Shown: positions 8,355 to 16,611 of the stretch, one piece after another
How the letters are laid out: each line of letters begins with the position of its first letter
Numbering within the stretch: the first letter of the stretch is position 1
Origin: Mucilaginibacter gossypiicola
GTDB lineage: Bacteria > Bacteroidota > Bacteroidia > Sphingobacteriales > Sphingobacteriaceae
Length of the DNA: 64,000 nucleotides
Reading direction: 5' to 3'
Assembly: GCF_900110105.1 (NCBI RefSeq)
Contig: NZ_FOCL01000003.1
Coordinates: forward strand, 124,001-188,000
Position numbers and translations under genes: made by a program
The notes under the pieces: model-generated
Told to the model about the DNA's origin: nothing
Seen by the model: the letters and a program-made list of their open reading frames with translations, nothing else
Database searches by the model: none

Positions 8355-9567
8355 GAGTACAAATTTAGTAAAACAAACAGATTTTGACGCTATAATAATT
8401 GGTGGGGGCGCATGCGGCCTCATGTGTGCCGTACAAGCAGGCCTTTTAGGCAAGCGGGTACTGGTACTTGAAAAAAACGACCGGGTTGGCGCCAAGATCC
8501 TGATCAGTGGCGGAGGGCGTTGTAACTATACCAATCTTTATGCTACCGATCAGCAGTTTATTTCGCAGAACCCACATTTCTGTAAATCAGCCTTTTCGCA
8601 GTGGACAGTTGATGACACCATCAGCTTTTTTGAAACTTATGGCATCACCGGCAAGGAAAAAACGCTCGGCCAGCTTTTCCCGGTAAGCGATAAAGCAAAG
8701 GATGTAGTTGAAGTTTTTACTAATCTGTGCGACGATCTTGGACAGGAGATCTGGGTTAATGCCGAGGTCAAAATTATTGAAAAAACTGACGATGGCTTTA
8801 CAGTACGCGCTGAAGTTAATGGCAAGCAGGAATATATAAGCGCCACCAGCGTGGTAATGGCTGCAGGCGGTTTACCCATCCCCAAAATGGGCGCTACCGA
8901 TTTTGGTTTGCGTACTGCACGAAATTTCGGTTTAAAAGTTACCGATACGGCCCCTGCCCTGGTACCGCTCACCATTACCGGCAAAGACCAGCCATGGTAC
9001 GAGCAATTATCAGGCAACAGCATTTTTTGTCGTGTTTGGAACGACAAGGCGAGTTTTGAAGAAAATATCCTGTTTACCCACTGGGGCCTCAGCGGGCCTG
9101 CCATATTACAGATCTCCTCCTACTGGAAACCCGGCGAAACCATCAATATCGATCTGCTCCCCAATCAAAACATTGCCGACCTTATTCAACAGGAAAAAGA
9201 AACCAACGGTAAAAAAATGTTGCTGGCCTACATAGCATCCTTATATACCCGCAAGTTTGCCGAGGCTTTAAGTGATAAGCTCCCTTCTGAAAAAAACATG
9301 GCGTCGCTCACTAAAGCTGAAATAGAAAGTATTAGCGCACTCATCCATGAGTTTAAAGTTAAACCTGCCGGCGATAAAGGTTATGACAAGGCCGAAGTAA
9401 TGCGCGGCGGCGTAGCTACCGATGAGCTATCGTCCAAAACACTGGAAGCTAAGAAGGTACCCGGATTATTTTTTGGCGGTGAGTGCGTGGATGTTACCGG
9501 GTGGCTTGGGGGTTATAACTTTCAATGGGCCTGGGCAAGCGGCTTTGTTATCGCGCAGAACATATGA
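8353..9567 (+). CDS. BaiN/HI0933-family FAD-dependent oxidoreductase
   Basis: 404 residues. FAD-binding Rossmann motif GGGACG (17-22), the family hallmark GAKILISGGGRCNYTN (46-61) and the C-terminal GGECVDVTGWLGGYNFQWAWASG identify the HI0933-like flavoprotein family. Characterised relatives include BaiN, a bile-acid dehydrogenation-pathway flavoprotein; most members have no known substrate. Cytoplasmic. The ATG at 8353 is chosen because the FAD fold starts about ten residues later; longer in-frame starts (8236) add residues that read through nuoA. The start codon overlaps the divergent nuoA start codon in one CATG. GATATTTG (8332-8339) is a one-mismatch -7 box. Confidence 0.9.
   Translation: MSTNLVKQTDFDAIIIGGGACGLMCAVQAGLLGKRVLVLEKNDRVGAKILISGGGRCNYTNLYATDQQFISQNPHFCKSAFSQWTVDDTISFFETYGITGKEKTLGQLFPVSDKAKDVVEVFTNLCDDLGQEIWVNAEVKIIEKTDDGFTVRAEVNGKQEYISATSVVMAAGGLPIPKMGATDFGLRTARNFGLKVTDTAPALVPLTITGKDQPWYEQLSGNSIFCRVWNDKASFEENILFTHWGLSGPAILQISSYWKPGETINIDLLPNQNIADLIQQEKETNGKKMLLAYIASLYTRKFAEALSDKLPSEKNMASLTKAEIESISALIHEFKVKPAGDKGYDKAEVMRGGVATDELSSKTLEAKKVPGLFFGGECVDVTGWLGGYNFQWAWASGFVIAQNI
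8360..8367 (-). promoter_or_regulatory. nuoA promoter -7 box inside the divergent gene
   Basis: TAAATTTG on the minus strand matches TAnnTTTG perfectly and ends 5 bases before the nuoA ATG. It lies in codons 3-5 of the divergent flavoprotein gene. Confidence 0.55.
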
Positions 9568-9705
9568 CCGTTGATTTTTTTGATTACGCTGATTTCGTTG
9601 ATGCTATTGTCAACCAGCTAACCCTCCCTCTATCGTCTATTTGTCGTCGCGCGCCTCGACTCACAGTTGTTCGGAAGAAATAGAAAAGCATGGCATTGTG
9701 CGATT

Positions 9706-9822
9706 CCCTCCCCTGGGAGGGTGCAGGGAGGGGTTTCACCGATAGGGCTATTCGTTTAAAATGGTGCATAAACCCCTCCCTGCCACTACACAACTCTGCC
9801 GCACCCCTCCCCAAGGAGGGAA
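9706..9822. repeat. CCCTCC/GGAGGG intergenic repeat cluster
   Basis: GCAGGGAGGGGTTT at 9723-9736 is the exact complement of 9770-9783, and further CCCCTCCC / GGAGGG words flank it on both sides (about 9704-9720 and 9802-9820). Folded, this gives a long GC-rich stem. It looks like a decayed multi-copy intergenic element. Confidence 0.6.
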
Positions 9823-10220
9823 TTAAAAATCTTCCAATTAAATCCTCTCCTCAATTGTAACAAATCGGGTGTCCCAATTTTTTGATTCCGAAAAAATCGA
9901 AAAAAGTCCTGGCGTTATTTTTTGTAAAAAGAAGACTGTTCCATTTTTTGAGAGTGGAAACGCGAAACACCTTAAAAATGAAACACACTGATTATCAAAT
10001 ATATAATCTTTCACACGAAACACTGTTAAATACCTGACTATCAATAACTAAAACTTTAAAGAGTAAAACTCTCTATTTCCAAGGCCGGCTAAAACACCTT
10101 CTTTATTTCGCCCTATTTTTAAGCTTTTTTGGATTTTTTTGAAATTGATTTCATCGATTATAAATGGAAGTGACAAAACAATGCCACCAAAATTACGGGT
10201 GCAAATACCGATCTTTCATG

Positions 10221-10242
10221 CCACCCGGCTAAAGCCGGGTGG
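10221..10242. repeat. Hairpin CCACCCGGCT-AA-AGCCGGGTGG
   Basis: Perfect 10-base arms with a 2-base loop, 39 bases past the stop of the glycosyltransferase gene. It may help end that transcript, but no T tract follows on the minus strand, so it may instead be another dispersed repeat. Confidence 0.6.
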
Positions 10243-10280
10243 CCGCATGGATAGTTATATTTTGAATAGCGTTTAATTAC

Positions 10281-11162
10281 CTACCGCTCCACTATCTTGT
10301 AATTCCTATACTCACCAACGCGCCAGCCTGTAAGGTCTTCAATTTTTTGCAGTGCCTTGCGGCGGAAATCCATACCGGCCCTTAGCTTTTTGGAGTCGAA
10401 ATCGATATTCCAGTTTGTGGCTGCTATGCGTTTTTGCATCGGTGCCGGATGTGTGCCCGTAAACCGGATCAGGCGATCTGCATTACCATAATCAAATTCA
10501 TAAGTTTCGGGCAGGTGTTCAGCAAACCAGGTTTCGTCGTGATAAAACTTATTAAAGTTACGCACCTTGTGGGTTAAACCCTGGGGAGGCTTTGCCCAGC
10601 CATAATGATAGATATAGGCATCAATAAGCTTAACATTTATCTTGCGATCATCAAGCCTGAACCCTTGAGCATCGCGATAGGAATGGATCCCTTTGATATT
10701 CTTCAACAAACGGATCTCGCGGCGGTACCAGCGTCTTGAATGCCCATAGTAATCATATGAGCCATAAAAATGCAGGTACTTAAACAGTAAACCTTCAATA
10801 TTGGGTTTATTTAAAGCTTCCTGCATTTCCCTTTTAATGAGTGGGTGATACTTTTCATGCACAGCTTCATCTCCCTGGATATAAAAACACCAATCGGCAT
10901 CGGGCGATATGGCGGCGAAAGCTTTATCAGTCTCCACTGCAAATACCCTTCCACCTTCCCGTAATGACTCGTCCCAAACAGAGTCAATAATTTTAATGAT
11001 CGGCGAGTTAATGCCCTCAATCAATTGCCGGGTACCGTCATCTGAGTTACCTACTACAACAATAAACTCATCGCAAAGTGGTAATATTGAAGTAATGGCC
11101 TCAACAATAGGATAATCGTTACGTACAGCGTTTCTGATAAAGGTAAAACCGGATACTTTCAT
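10281..11162 (-). CDS. Glycosyltransferase family 2-like protein
   Basis: 293 residues from the ATG at 11162 (MKVSGFTFIRNAVRNDYPI). The opening FTFIRNA...EAI..ILPLCDEFIVVVGNSDDGTRQLI is a GT2-type nucleotide-sugar fold: strand, RNA motif, then an ESxD-like GNSDDGT. An acidic motif IQGDE (112-116) replaces the classical DxD. No membrane helix is seen, so it should be cytoplasmic and use a nucleotide sugar for a surface glycan or glycoprotein. The in-frame start at 11192 adds ten residues ahead of the fold and is rejected. TATCTTTA (11171-11178) is a near -7 box. Acceptor and donor unknown. Confidence 0.82.
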   Translation of the reverse strand: MKVSGFTFIRNAVRNDYPIVEAITSILPLCDEFIVVVGNSDDGTRQLIEGINSPIIKIIDSVWDESLREGGRVFAVETDKAFAAISPDADWCFYIQGDEAVHEKYHPLIKREMQEALNKPNIEGLLFKYLHFYGSYDYYGHSRRWYRREIRLLKNIKGIHSYRDAQGFRLDDRKINVKLIDAYIYHYGWAKPPQGLTHKVRNFNKFYHDETWFAEHLPETYEFDYGNADRLIRFTGTHPAPMQKRIAATNWNIDFDSKKLRAGMDFRRKALQKIEDLTGWRVGEYRNYKIVER

Positions 11163-11184
11163 AAGCGGCGTAAAGATAGATAAG

Positions 11185-11222
11185 AGAATCAAGATTTGCA
11201 GATAGAATCAAGACTTGCAGAT
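11185..11222. repeat. Tandem duplication, 2 x 19 bp
   Basis: AGAATCAAGATTTGCAGAT (11185-11203) is followed directly by the same 19 bases with one change (11204-11222). It lies just upstream of the glycosyltransferase promoter region. Confidence 0.75.
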
Positions 11223-11359
11223 GCAAGATTAGGGCATCGTTCAATGAGTACTATCAATTTGTGACATTGGGATTAACGCATTTTGCCTGCGGATGTGTTA
11301 TTTTGCACATTAATAATGTACTGCTTAATTAGCAGTAACCCATATCAATAAATATCACT

Positions 11360-11749
11360 ATGAAGGCACTCGCCAGGCAACTTTTTAAAACTTTTCTTTT
11401 TTCGGTAATCATATCTATAGTAGCAAGCTGTATATATTACGCACTTCAGCACAAAGGTGTAGGTGAAGATCTGAAAGCAATATTGCCATCATTATCCGAA
11501 GGTGTAGCCTTTTTGAACATCATCATTCTTGTAATGACATTACCTATGCTTTTTTTAGCAAACCCGGCTTATTACAATAATCTCTCGATACGGCTCGTAC
11601 TTTACTATGCGGGATCAATTGTGTTCACAATTACCGCTTTCAGGCTGCAGTTAAGCCCCGAAAACAAAGCGGTTTACTTTATCACCGCAATTACATTTGT
11701 TATAGTGCACAGCGTTTTTTATTACCTGATGACCAAAAAACGCCGTTGA
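11360..11749 (+). CDS. Small four-helix membrane protein, unknown function
   Basis: 129 residues with four predicted membrane helices (about 9-29, 48-68, 78-95, 103-123) and a basic C-terminus (MTKKRR). No motif of a known family. A small dyad (ACTGCT-N5-AGCAGT, 11320-11336) sits 23 bases before the ATG and could be an operator. TTATTTTG at 11300-11307 is a one-mismatch -7 box. It is separated from purK by 66 bases and may be independent of it. Confidence 0.65.
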   Translation: MKALARQLFKTFLFSVIISIVASCIYYALQHKGVGEDLKAILPSLSEGVAFLNIIILVMTLPMLFLANPAYYNNLSIRLVLYYAGSIVFTITAFRLQLSPENKAVYFITAITFVIVHSVFYYLMTKKRR

Positions 11750-11815
11750 ACCATTGTAGTTTAAAGCATTTATAGGCTTTTTGAAAGATTTAGGCTAAAC
11801 TTGCAGTTGCAAAAT

Positions 11816-12955
11816 ATGAAAGCATTTTACGGAGATTTAAAACTTGGCATCTTAGGCGGCGGACAATTAGGCCGCATGCTGATACAGCAGGCCATAAACT
11901 ATAACGTTACTGTTAAAATTCTTGATCCCGACCGCGAAGCGCCATGCCGTAAACTTTGTGATGAGTTTACTGTAGGCTCATTGGGCGATTATGAAACAGT
12001 ATATAACTTCGGCAAAACTGTCGACCTGCTTACTATTGAAATAGAAAAGGTAAATGTTGATGCCCTCGAACAATTGGAAAAAGAAGGCGTACTGGTTTAT
12101 CCGCAGTCGCGCATTATCCGTCTGATCCAGGATAAGGGCTTGCAGAAACAGTTTTTCAAGGAAAATGATATCCCAACAGCCGATTTCCAGATCATATCAT
12201 CGCCACAGCAGCTTCAGCAAAGTTTAATACCGTTCCCTTATATCCAAAAATTGCGTAAAGATGGGTACGATGGTAAAGGCGTATATAAAGTAATTGACGA
12301 AAGTTACCTTGCCGGCGCTTTTAAAGAGCCAAGCCTTATTGAGCAATGGATAGATTTTGAAAAAGAAATTGCGGTAATTGTAGCCCGTAATGAAAACGGC
12401 GAGATCAGTACCTTCCCGATGGTTGAAATGGAGTTTAACCCTAAAGCCAATTTGGTAGAGTTTTTGATCGCCCCTTCTACCCTCCCGTTCGCCATACAGC
12501 AAAAAGCAGAGCAGATTGCCAAAAAGATTGCCGATAGCCTTAAAATTGTGGGCTTGCTGGCAGTGGAAATGTTTTTGGATAAACAAGGCCGCATCCTGGT
12601 TAATGAGTTGGCCCCACGCCCGCATAACAGCGGTCACCAAACCATTGAGGGCAACGTGGTATCGCAGTTTGAGCAGCATCTAAGGGCGATATTTAATCAG
12701 CCATTGGGCGATACGGCATGCCTCAATAATGCTATTATGGTAAACGTTTTAGGCGAAGCCGGTTATGAAGGCCCTGCAATATACCAAGGGATCGAGAAGA
12801 TTTTAAAAGTACCGGGAGTGTATATTCATCTTTACGGCAAAGCTTTAACCAAGCCATTCCGTAAAATGGGTCATGTTACTATCGTAGATGCTGACAGGGA
12901 GAAGGCGATTGAAAAAGCACGGTTTGTACAGAAAACATTAAAAGTAATAAGCTAA
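11816..12955 (+). CDS. purK: N5-carboxyaminoimidazole ribonucleotide synthase
   Basis: ATP-grasp enzyme converting AIR, ATP and bicarbonate to N5-CAIR in purine synthesis. 379 residues, family length. Seen: ILGGGQLGRML near the N-terminus, central ATP-grasp core (YIQKLRKDGYDGKGVY and following), and ELAPRPHNSGHQTIE. A TTG at 11801 is in frame but belongs to a TAAACTTG promoter-like box (11796-11803), so the ATG at 11816 is preferred. Followed by purE after a 114-base gap containing a REP-like element; the pair gives the two-step PurK/PurE route to CAIR. Confidence 0.95.
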   Translation: MKAFYGDLKLGILGGGQLGRMLIQQAINYNVTVKILDPDREAPCRKLCDEFTVGSLGDYETVYNFGKTVDLLTIEIEKVNVDALEQLEKEGVLVYPQSRIIRLIQDKGLQKQFFKENDIPTADFQIISSPQQLQQSLIPFPYIQKLRKDGYDGKGVYKVIDESYLAGAFKEPSLIEQWIDFEKEIAVIVARNENGEISTFPMVEMEFNPKANLVEFLIAPSTLPFAIQQKAEQIAKKIADSLKIVGLLAVEMFLDKQGRILVNELAPRPHNSGHQTIEGNVVSQFEQHLRAIFNQPLGDTACLNNAIMVNVLGEAGYEGPAIYQGIEKILKVPGVYIHLYGKALTKPFRKMGHVTIVDADREKAIEKARFVQKTLKVIS

Positions 12956-12970
12956 TACAGAGATAACCAC

Positions 12971-13054
12971 GCGTCATTGCGAGGCACGAAGCAATCGCGA
13001 ACTATACAGGGCGAACCTGCTAACCGGGGATCGCTTCATACCTCGCAATGACGC
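12971..13054. repeat. REP-like inverted repeat, copy 1 (84 bp)
   Basis: Outer arms GCGTCATTGCGAGG / CCTCGCAATGACGC (12971-12984, 13041-13054) are perfect; inner words GAAGCAATCGC and GATCGCTTC also pair. Same family as 29401-29493 and 37498-37583. It sits between purK and purE. Confidence 0.85.
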
Positions 13055-13069
13055 TTATAAAATACAACC

Positions 13070-13567
13070 ATGAGTACTACAAAAGTCGCCATTATAATGG
13101 GCAGCAAATCCGATCTGAATGTAATGCAGGATGCTGCTGATGTTTTAGCCGAATTAGGCGTTGAATATGAAATAACCGTGGTATCGGCCCATCGTACGCC
13201 TGATCGTATGTTCAGCTATGCCCGTGCCGCTGCTGATCGTGGCATAAAAGTAATCATCGCCGGTGCCGGCGGTGCAGCACACTTACCGGGCATGGTAGCG
13301 TCATTAACGCACTTGCCGGTGATTGGCGTACCTGTAAAATCAAGCAATTCTATCGATGGCTGGGACTCTATCCTATCCATATTACAAATGCCAAATGGTA
13401 TCCCTGTAGCAACAGTAGCTTTAAATGCCGCCAAAAACGCCGGTATCCTTGCAGCCCAGATCCTTTCAACAGCAGATGAATACCTGGTGAAAAACCTCAT
13501 CGACTTTAAAGAAAATCTTAAAAAGAAAGTTGAAGAGTCGGCAAGGGAAATGGAGGATAGTGATTAG
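13070..13567 (+). CDS. purE: 5-(carboxyamino)imidazole ribonucleotide mutase
   Basis: Class I PurE: shifts the carboxyl group of N5-CAIR to make CAIR. 165 residues. Substrate-binding motifs GSKSD (11-15), [13 protein letters not shown] (about 40-52) and [14 protein letters not shown] are all intact. Octameric cytoplasmic enzyme in characterised members. Works directly after PurK, encoded upstream. The gene ends at a strong hairpin shared with the convergent YqgE gene. Confidence 0.96.
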   Translation: MSTTKVAIIMGSKSDLNVMQDAADVLAELGVEYEITVVSAHRTPDRMFSYARAAADRGIKVIIAGAGGAAHLPGMVASLTHLPVIGVPVKSSNSIDGWDSILSILQMPNGIPVATVALNAAKNAGILAAQILSTADEYLVKNLIDFKENLKKKVEESAREMEDSD

Positions 13568-13696
13568 AGATTGGAGGTTAGAGATTAGTTAGCTCAAGCT
13601 TATACAAATTGAATGAGAAAAGGCCATAGTTTACTACGGCCTTTTCTCATTTCTAAATATCATAGTCTAATCACTAATCTCCAACCTCTAATCTCT
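13566..13696. repeat. Long imperfect inverted repeat of GATTAGAG-type words around a terminator
   Basis: The 23-base stretch at 13566-13588 (AGAGATTGGAGGTTAGAGAT then TAG) pairs with 13674-13696 with two mismatches. The purE terminator hairpin is nested between the arms. The left arm starts inside the purE stop codon. Confidence 0.65.
13613..13650. terminator. Bidirectional terminator between purE and the YqgE gene
   Basis: ATGAGAAAAGGCC / GGCCTTTTCTCAT arms (13613-13625, 13638-13650), loop 12 bases with a further 4-bp inner pairing. T tracts are inside the stem arms on both strands. Confidence 0.8.
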
Positions 13697-13700
13697 CACA

Positions 13701-14264
13701 CTAATTCAAAGCCGGATTTTCGGGAAAATTGGCAATGTGGGCGTAGCGCTGACCAAGGCTGATCACTACCTGTCGCCATAGATTTTGTTCGTCAAGGGTA
13801 AACAATGTTTCTACATCAAACTTGTTGGTCACTATCCAGCTGTCTTCTTTTATTTCTTCATCAAGTTGTTTTGGCGTCCAACCGGAGTATCCGGCAAAAA
13901 ATTTAATTTCTTCGGTACTTAACTGGTAATTGGATACCAGATATTTCACCTGTTCAAAATCGCCGCCCCAGTAAAGCCCATCGGCTATTTCAATACCGCC
14001 CTCTATTTTATCGGGGGCACAATGTATAAAATGCAAAGTATTTTTGGCGACAGGGCCACCTTCATAAACAGGCATTTCGGAGTACGAAACATCGGGCAGC
14101 ACATCGCCCAATAAATATTCGCTTTGATGGTTCAGAATAAAGCCCATAGCACCTTCCTCAGAGTATTCTGTTAAAATTATTACCGATCTCTTAAAATTCG
14201 GATCCATCATAAAAGGTTCCGAAATAAGTAAATGGCCTGCCGCGGCCGCTATTGGACTAAGCAT
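13701..14264 (-). CDS. YqgE/AlgH family protein
   Basis: 187 residues matching the YqgE/AlgH family: GHLLISEPFMMDPNFKRSVI (11-30), MGFILNHQ (40-47), VYEGGPVAKNTLHFIH and FFAGYSGWTPKQLDEEI. The family is widespread, cytoplasmic and of unsettled function; in Pseudomonas AlgH was named for an effect on alginate regulation, while elsewhere it neighbours DNA repair or RuvX-like genes. Here it stands between purE and pdxH on the opposite strand. Ends at the shared terminator. Confidence 0.9.
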   Translation of the reverse strand: MLSPIAAAAGHLLISEPFMMDPNFKRSVIILTEYSEEGAMGFILNHQSEYLLGDVLPDVSYSEMPVYEGGPVAKNTLHFIHCAPDKIEGGIEIADGLYWGGDFEQVKYLVSNYQLSTEEIKFFAGYSGWTPKQLDEEIKEDSWIVTNKFDVETLFTLDEQNLWRQVVISLGQRYAHIANFPENPALN

Positions 14265-14357
14265 AAAGTTTAGCGTTTAAATACATAACAAGCATAGTAA
14301 AAATATGTTCAATTATGAATAATGATTTACATCATTATATACGGCTTAATTAATTTG

Positions 14358-14365
14358 TAAGTTTG
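14358..14365 (+). promoter_or_regulatory. pdxH promoter -7 box
   Basis: TAAGTTTG, a perfect TAnnTTTG, ends 7 bases before the pdxH ATG; the transcript should start at or next to the start codon. Confidence 0.55.
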
Positions 14366-14372
14366 CATTAAA

Positions 14373-15020
14373 ATGAATCAGCAGGAAATACAAAATTTAA
14401 GGCAGGATTACAGTGCATCTACCCTATCAGAAAACAGCACTAAAGGTGATCCTATTAAACAGTTTGAACAATGGTTTAACGAAGCTTTGGAGGCAAAATT
14501 GCATGAACCCAATGCCATGACGCTTTCAACAGCCACCATAAACGGCAAGCCTTCGGCGCGCATTGTACTTTTAAAAGGCTTCCATACAGGCGGTTTTATC
14601 TTCTTTACCAACTACTTAAGCCGCAAAGGCAAAGAGATAGCCAAGAACCCTCAGGGTGCATTAACCTTTTTTTGGGGAGGCCTTGAGCGGCAGGTACGTA
14701 TTGAAGGTACTATCGAAAAAGTAAGCAAGGAAGAGTCTGAAAAATATTTCCATTCGCGCCCTAAAGGCAGCCAGGTTGGAGCTGTAGTATCGCCTCAAAG
14801 CCAGGAAATTGAAAGCAGGGAATTGCTGGAGCAAAAATGGAACGAACTGGAAGCAGAATATGCCGATAAAGAAGTTCCTAAACCATCATATTGGGGTGGC
14901 TACATCTTAAACCCGCAACTGGTTGAGTTTTGGCAGGGAAGACCAAGCCGTATGCACGACCGCATCCTGTATAAAAAAACTGATAAAAAAACCTGGAAAA
15001 AAGTACGCCTTGCGCCATGA
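14373..15020 (+). CDS. pdxH: Pyridoxine/pyridoxamine 5'-phosphate oxidase
   Basis: FMN enzyme making pyridoxal 5'-phosphate. 215 residues, normal length. Motifs: PNAMTLSTATINGKPSARIV (about 49-68), GFIFFTNYLSRKGKE, FFWGGLERQVRIEG and the C-terminal signature GRPSRMHDRILY. Cytoplasmic dimer in characterised members. The stop overlaps the nuoC start by 4 bases (ATGA at 15017), so nuoC is probably translationally coupled to it. PLP made here would feed the PLP enzymes elsewhere in the window (IscS, threonine aldolase). Confidence 0.96.
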   Translation: MNQQEIQNLRQDYSASTLSENSTKGDPIKQFEQWFNEALEAKLHEPNAMTLSTATINGKPSARIVLLKGFHTGGFIFFTNYLSRKGKEIAKNPQGALTFFWGGLERQVRIEGTIEKVSKEESEKYFHSRPKGSQVGAVVSPQSQEIESRELLEQKWNELEAEYADKEVPKPSYWGGYILNPQLVEFWQGRPSRMHDRILYKKTDKKTWKKVRLAP

Positions 15021-15514
15021 GTTTTAATGATATTAAACAATTGCTCACCGAAAAATTTGGTGATGCTGTAATTACCGGCGAAGAGACCAGCGGTCTGCAA
15101 CCCGCCCTGCTCATTAACCCGGATGATATTACAGCTGTATGCCTGGAGTTGCGCAACAATCCTAAAACTTATTTCGATTTCCTGTCGAGCCTGAGCGGGG
15201 TGCATTATAATGATGAGGCAAACCGTTTTGGGGTGGTTTATCATTTGGCGTCTATCCCATACAAAACCCAGCTTACTTTAAAAATAAGCAAGCCGCACCA
15301 AAAAGAAAGCTCTGAACTACCCGAATTTAAAAGTATAACCTCCGTTTACCGCACGGCCGATTGGCATGAGCGCGAAGCCTATGATTTATTAGGTATTTAT
15401 TTTGAAGACCACCCCGATCTTCGCCGAATCTTATTGCCCGACGACTGGGACGGTTTCCCTTTAAGGAAAGGCTACCGGAACGCCGAATTTTATAAGGGGA
15501 TCAGGATAGATTAA
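15017..15514 (+). CDS. nuoC: NADH-quinone oxidoreductase subunit C
   Basis: Peripheral-arm complex I subunit (30 kDa type). 165 residues; the family signature ERE AYDLLGIYFEDHPDLRRI followed by LLPDDWDGFPLRKGY is complete at residues 115-152. It is a separate NuoC, not a NuoCD fusion. Overlaps pdxH by 4 bases. The next nuo gene, nuoD, is 1.1 kb downstream with a cupin gene between, which is unusual because nuoC and nuoD are normally adjacent. Confidence 0.95.
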   Translation: MSFNDIKQLLTEKFGDAVITGEETSGLQPALLINPDDITAVCLELRNNPKTYFDFLSSLSGVHYNDEANRFGVVYHLASIPYKTQLTLKISKPHQKESSELPEFKSITSVYRTADWHEREAYDLLGIYFEDHPDLRRILLPDDWDGFPLRKGYRNAEFYKGIRID

Positions 15515-15637
15515 TATCCTGTACCGATGCTTATATTTTTGAGCCGCAGGGCTTAACTATTTAAATCATATCCCGTATAATATCCATAGTTTAATTAAAT
15601 CTTTTTATTAAGATTGTATAACCCTATTTATTAAACC

Positions 15638-16486
15638 ATGGATATTATAAGGAGAGATAACATCACTTACGAGGAATTTATTGAGGAGCATTATAAACCC
15701 GGCATCCCGGTAGTTTTTACCAAGGCAGCCAAGGTTTGGAAGGCTAACGGCCTCTTCACCCCCGATTGGTTTCGTGAAAATTATCCCGACCGTAAAACCG
15801 ATGTACGTGGTACTACTTATACCATGAAACAGGTTATGGACATGGTTGAGGCCAGCACTGAAGATAAGCCGGCCCCCTATCCTATGATTTTCGATATCCC
15901 TTCTACACTACCCGAGTTGATGCCGCTTTTGGATCCGCTTGATCTGAATTATGCATCTCCAAACTGGCTGCGTAACAAAATGTTCAACATAGGTAAATGG
16001 GGCGGCGCAATTGAAATGTTTGTTGGCGGCCCGGGTGGCAGGTTCCCTTATATGCATATTGATTATTATCACCTTAATGCATGGATCACACAGCTTTACG
16101 GCGAAAAACGCTTTACTGTATTCCCCCGCGGACAGGAAGACCTGCTTTACCCGCGACCAGATGATCCGTGGCGTTCAGAGTTGAATATTTTTGAGCCGGA
16201 TTATGAGAAATATCCGAAGTTTAAAGACGCGACCCCTATACATTTTGTCGTGGGCCCGGGCGAAACATTGTTTATACCTTTTGGCACCTGGCATTCGGCG
16301 TATTCATTAACCCCTACTATATCGGTTGCTTTTGATACGCTCAACAACAAAAACCACAAAGAATTTATGAAGGACGTTTGGACCTTCAAAAGCCGCGATA
16401 GCAAAGCAAAAGCTCTGGCTATGTACAGCTATGCATGGGTAGCAACCCAGCTCAGCAAAATGACCGACAGATCGACAGTTAAATAA
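15638..16486 (+). CDS. JmjC/cupin-8 type Fe(II)/2-oxoglutarate oxygenase-like protein
   Basis: 282 residues with a JmjC-like cupin fold: YMHIDYYHLNAWITQLYGEKRF (138-159) supplies His140 and Asp142, and FIPFGTWHSAYSL (212-224) supplies His219, giving the His-X-Asp...His iron site. PVVFTKAAKVWKA near the N-terminus is the usual cupin_8 entry strand. Relatives hydroxylate protein side chains, RNA bases or act on small molecules. Its place between nuoC and nuoD raises the idea of a modification of a complex I subunit, as eukaryotic arginine hydroxylation of NDUFS7 is known; that is inference only. The 123-base gap from nuoC has no clear terminator. Confidence 0.85.
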   Translation: MDIIRRDNITYEEFIEEHYKPGIPVVFTKAAKVWKANGLFTPDWFRENYPDRKTDVRGTTYTMKQVMDMVEASTEDKPAPYPMIFDIPSTLPELMPLLDPLDLNYASPNWLRNKMFNIGKWGGAIEMFVGGPGGRFPYMHIDYYHLNAWITQLYGEKRFTVFPRGQEDLLYPRPDDPWRSELNIFEPDYEKYPKFKDATPIHFVVGPGETLFIPFGTWHSAYSLTPTISVAFDTLNNKNHKEFMKDVWTFKSRDSKAKALAMYSYAWVATQLSKMTDRSTVK

Positions 16487-16611
16487 CCGCTTTGTTTTAC
16501 TTCATTTTTACAGGAGAAATAACCTGATAAATGAAAAAAAAAGCTGATTTTTGATATTCGGCCGTGTATCTCAAACAATGCGGCCGGATACTAATTTAAC
16601 GGAATATAAAA

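Larger units (their letters stand above)
9568..10280. other. Gene-free stretch with degenerate intergenic repeats
   Basis: Across 713 bases I find no convincing gene; the two short minus-strand frames here (9584-9814 and 9838-10044) have no family resemblance or coding features. It holds GC-rich clustered repeats at 9706-9822, a hairpin at 10221-10242, and AT-rich filler. It separates the convergent flavoprotein and glycosyltransferase genes. Confidence 0.6.

Noticed and set aside
8355..8495. Extended NuoA start at 8495
   Set aside because: The added residues are antisense to the FAD-binding motif of the flavoprotein gene and match no NuoA.
9584..9814. 76-residue minus-strand frame
   Set aside because: It reads through the CCCTCC/GGAGGG repeat cluster; the composition is that of a repeat, not a gene.
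9838..10044. 68-residue minus-strand frame
   Set aside because: No family resemblance, no start context, odd composition; it lies in an AT-rich repeat-bearing gap.
12224..12679. 151-residue antisense frame inside purK
   Set aside because: It is the mirror of the conserved ATP-grasp coding region; purK explains the constraint.
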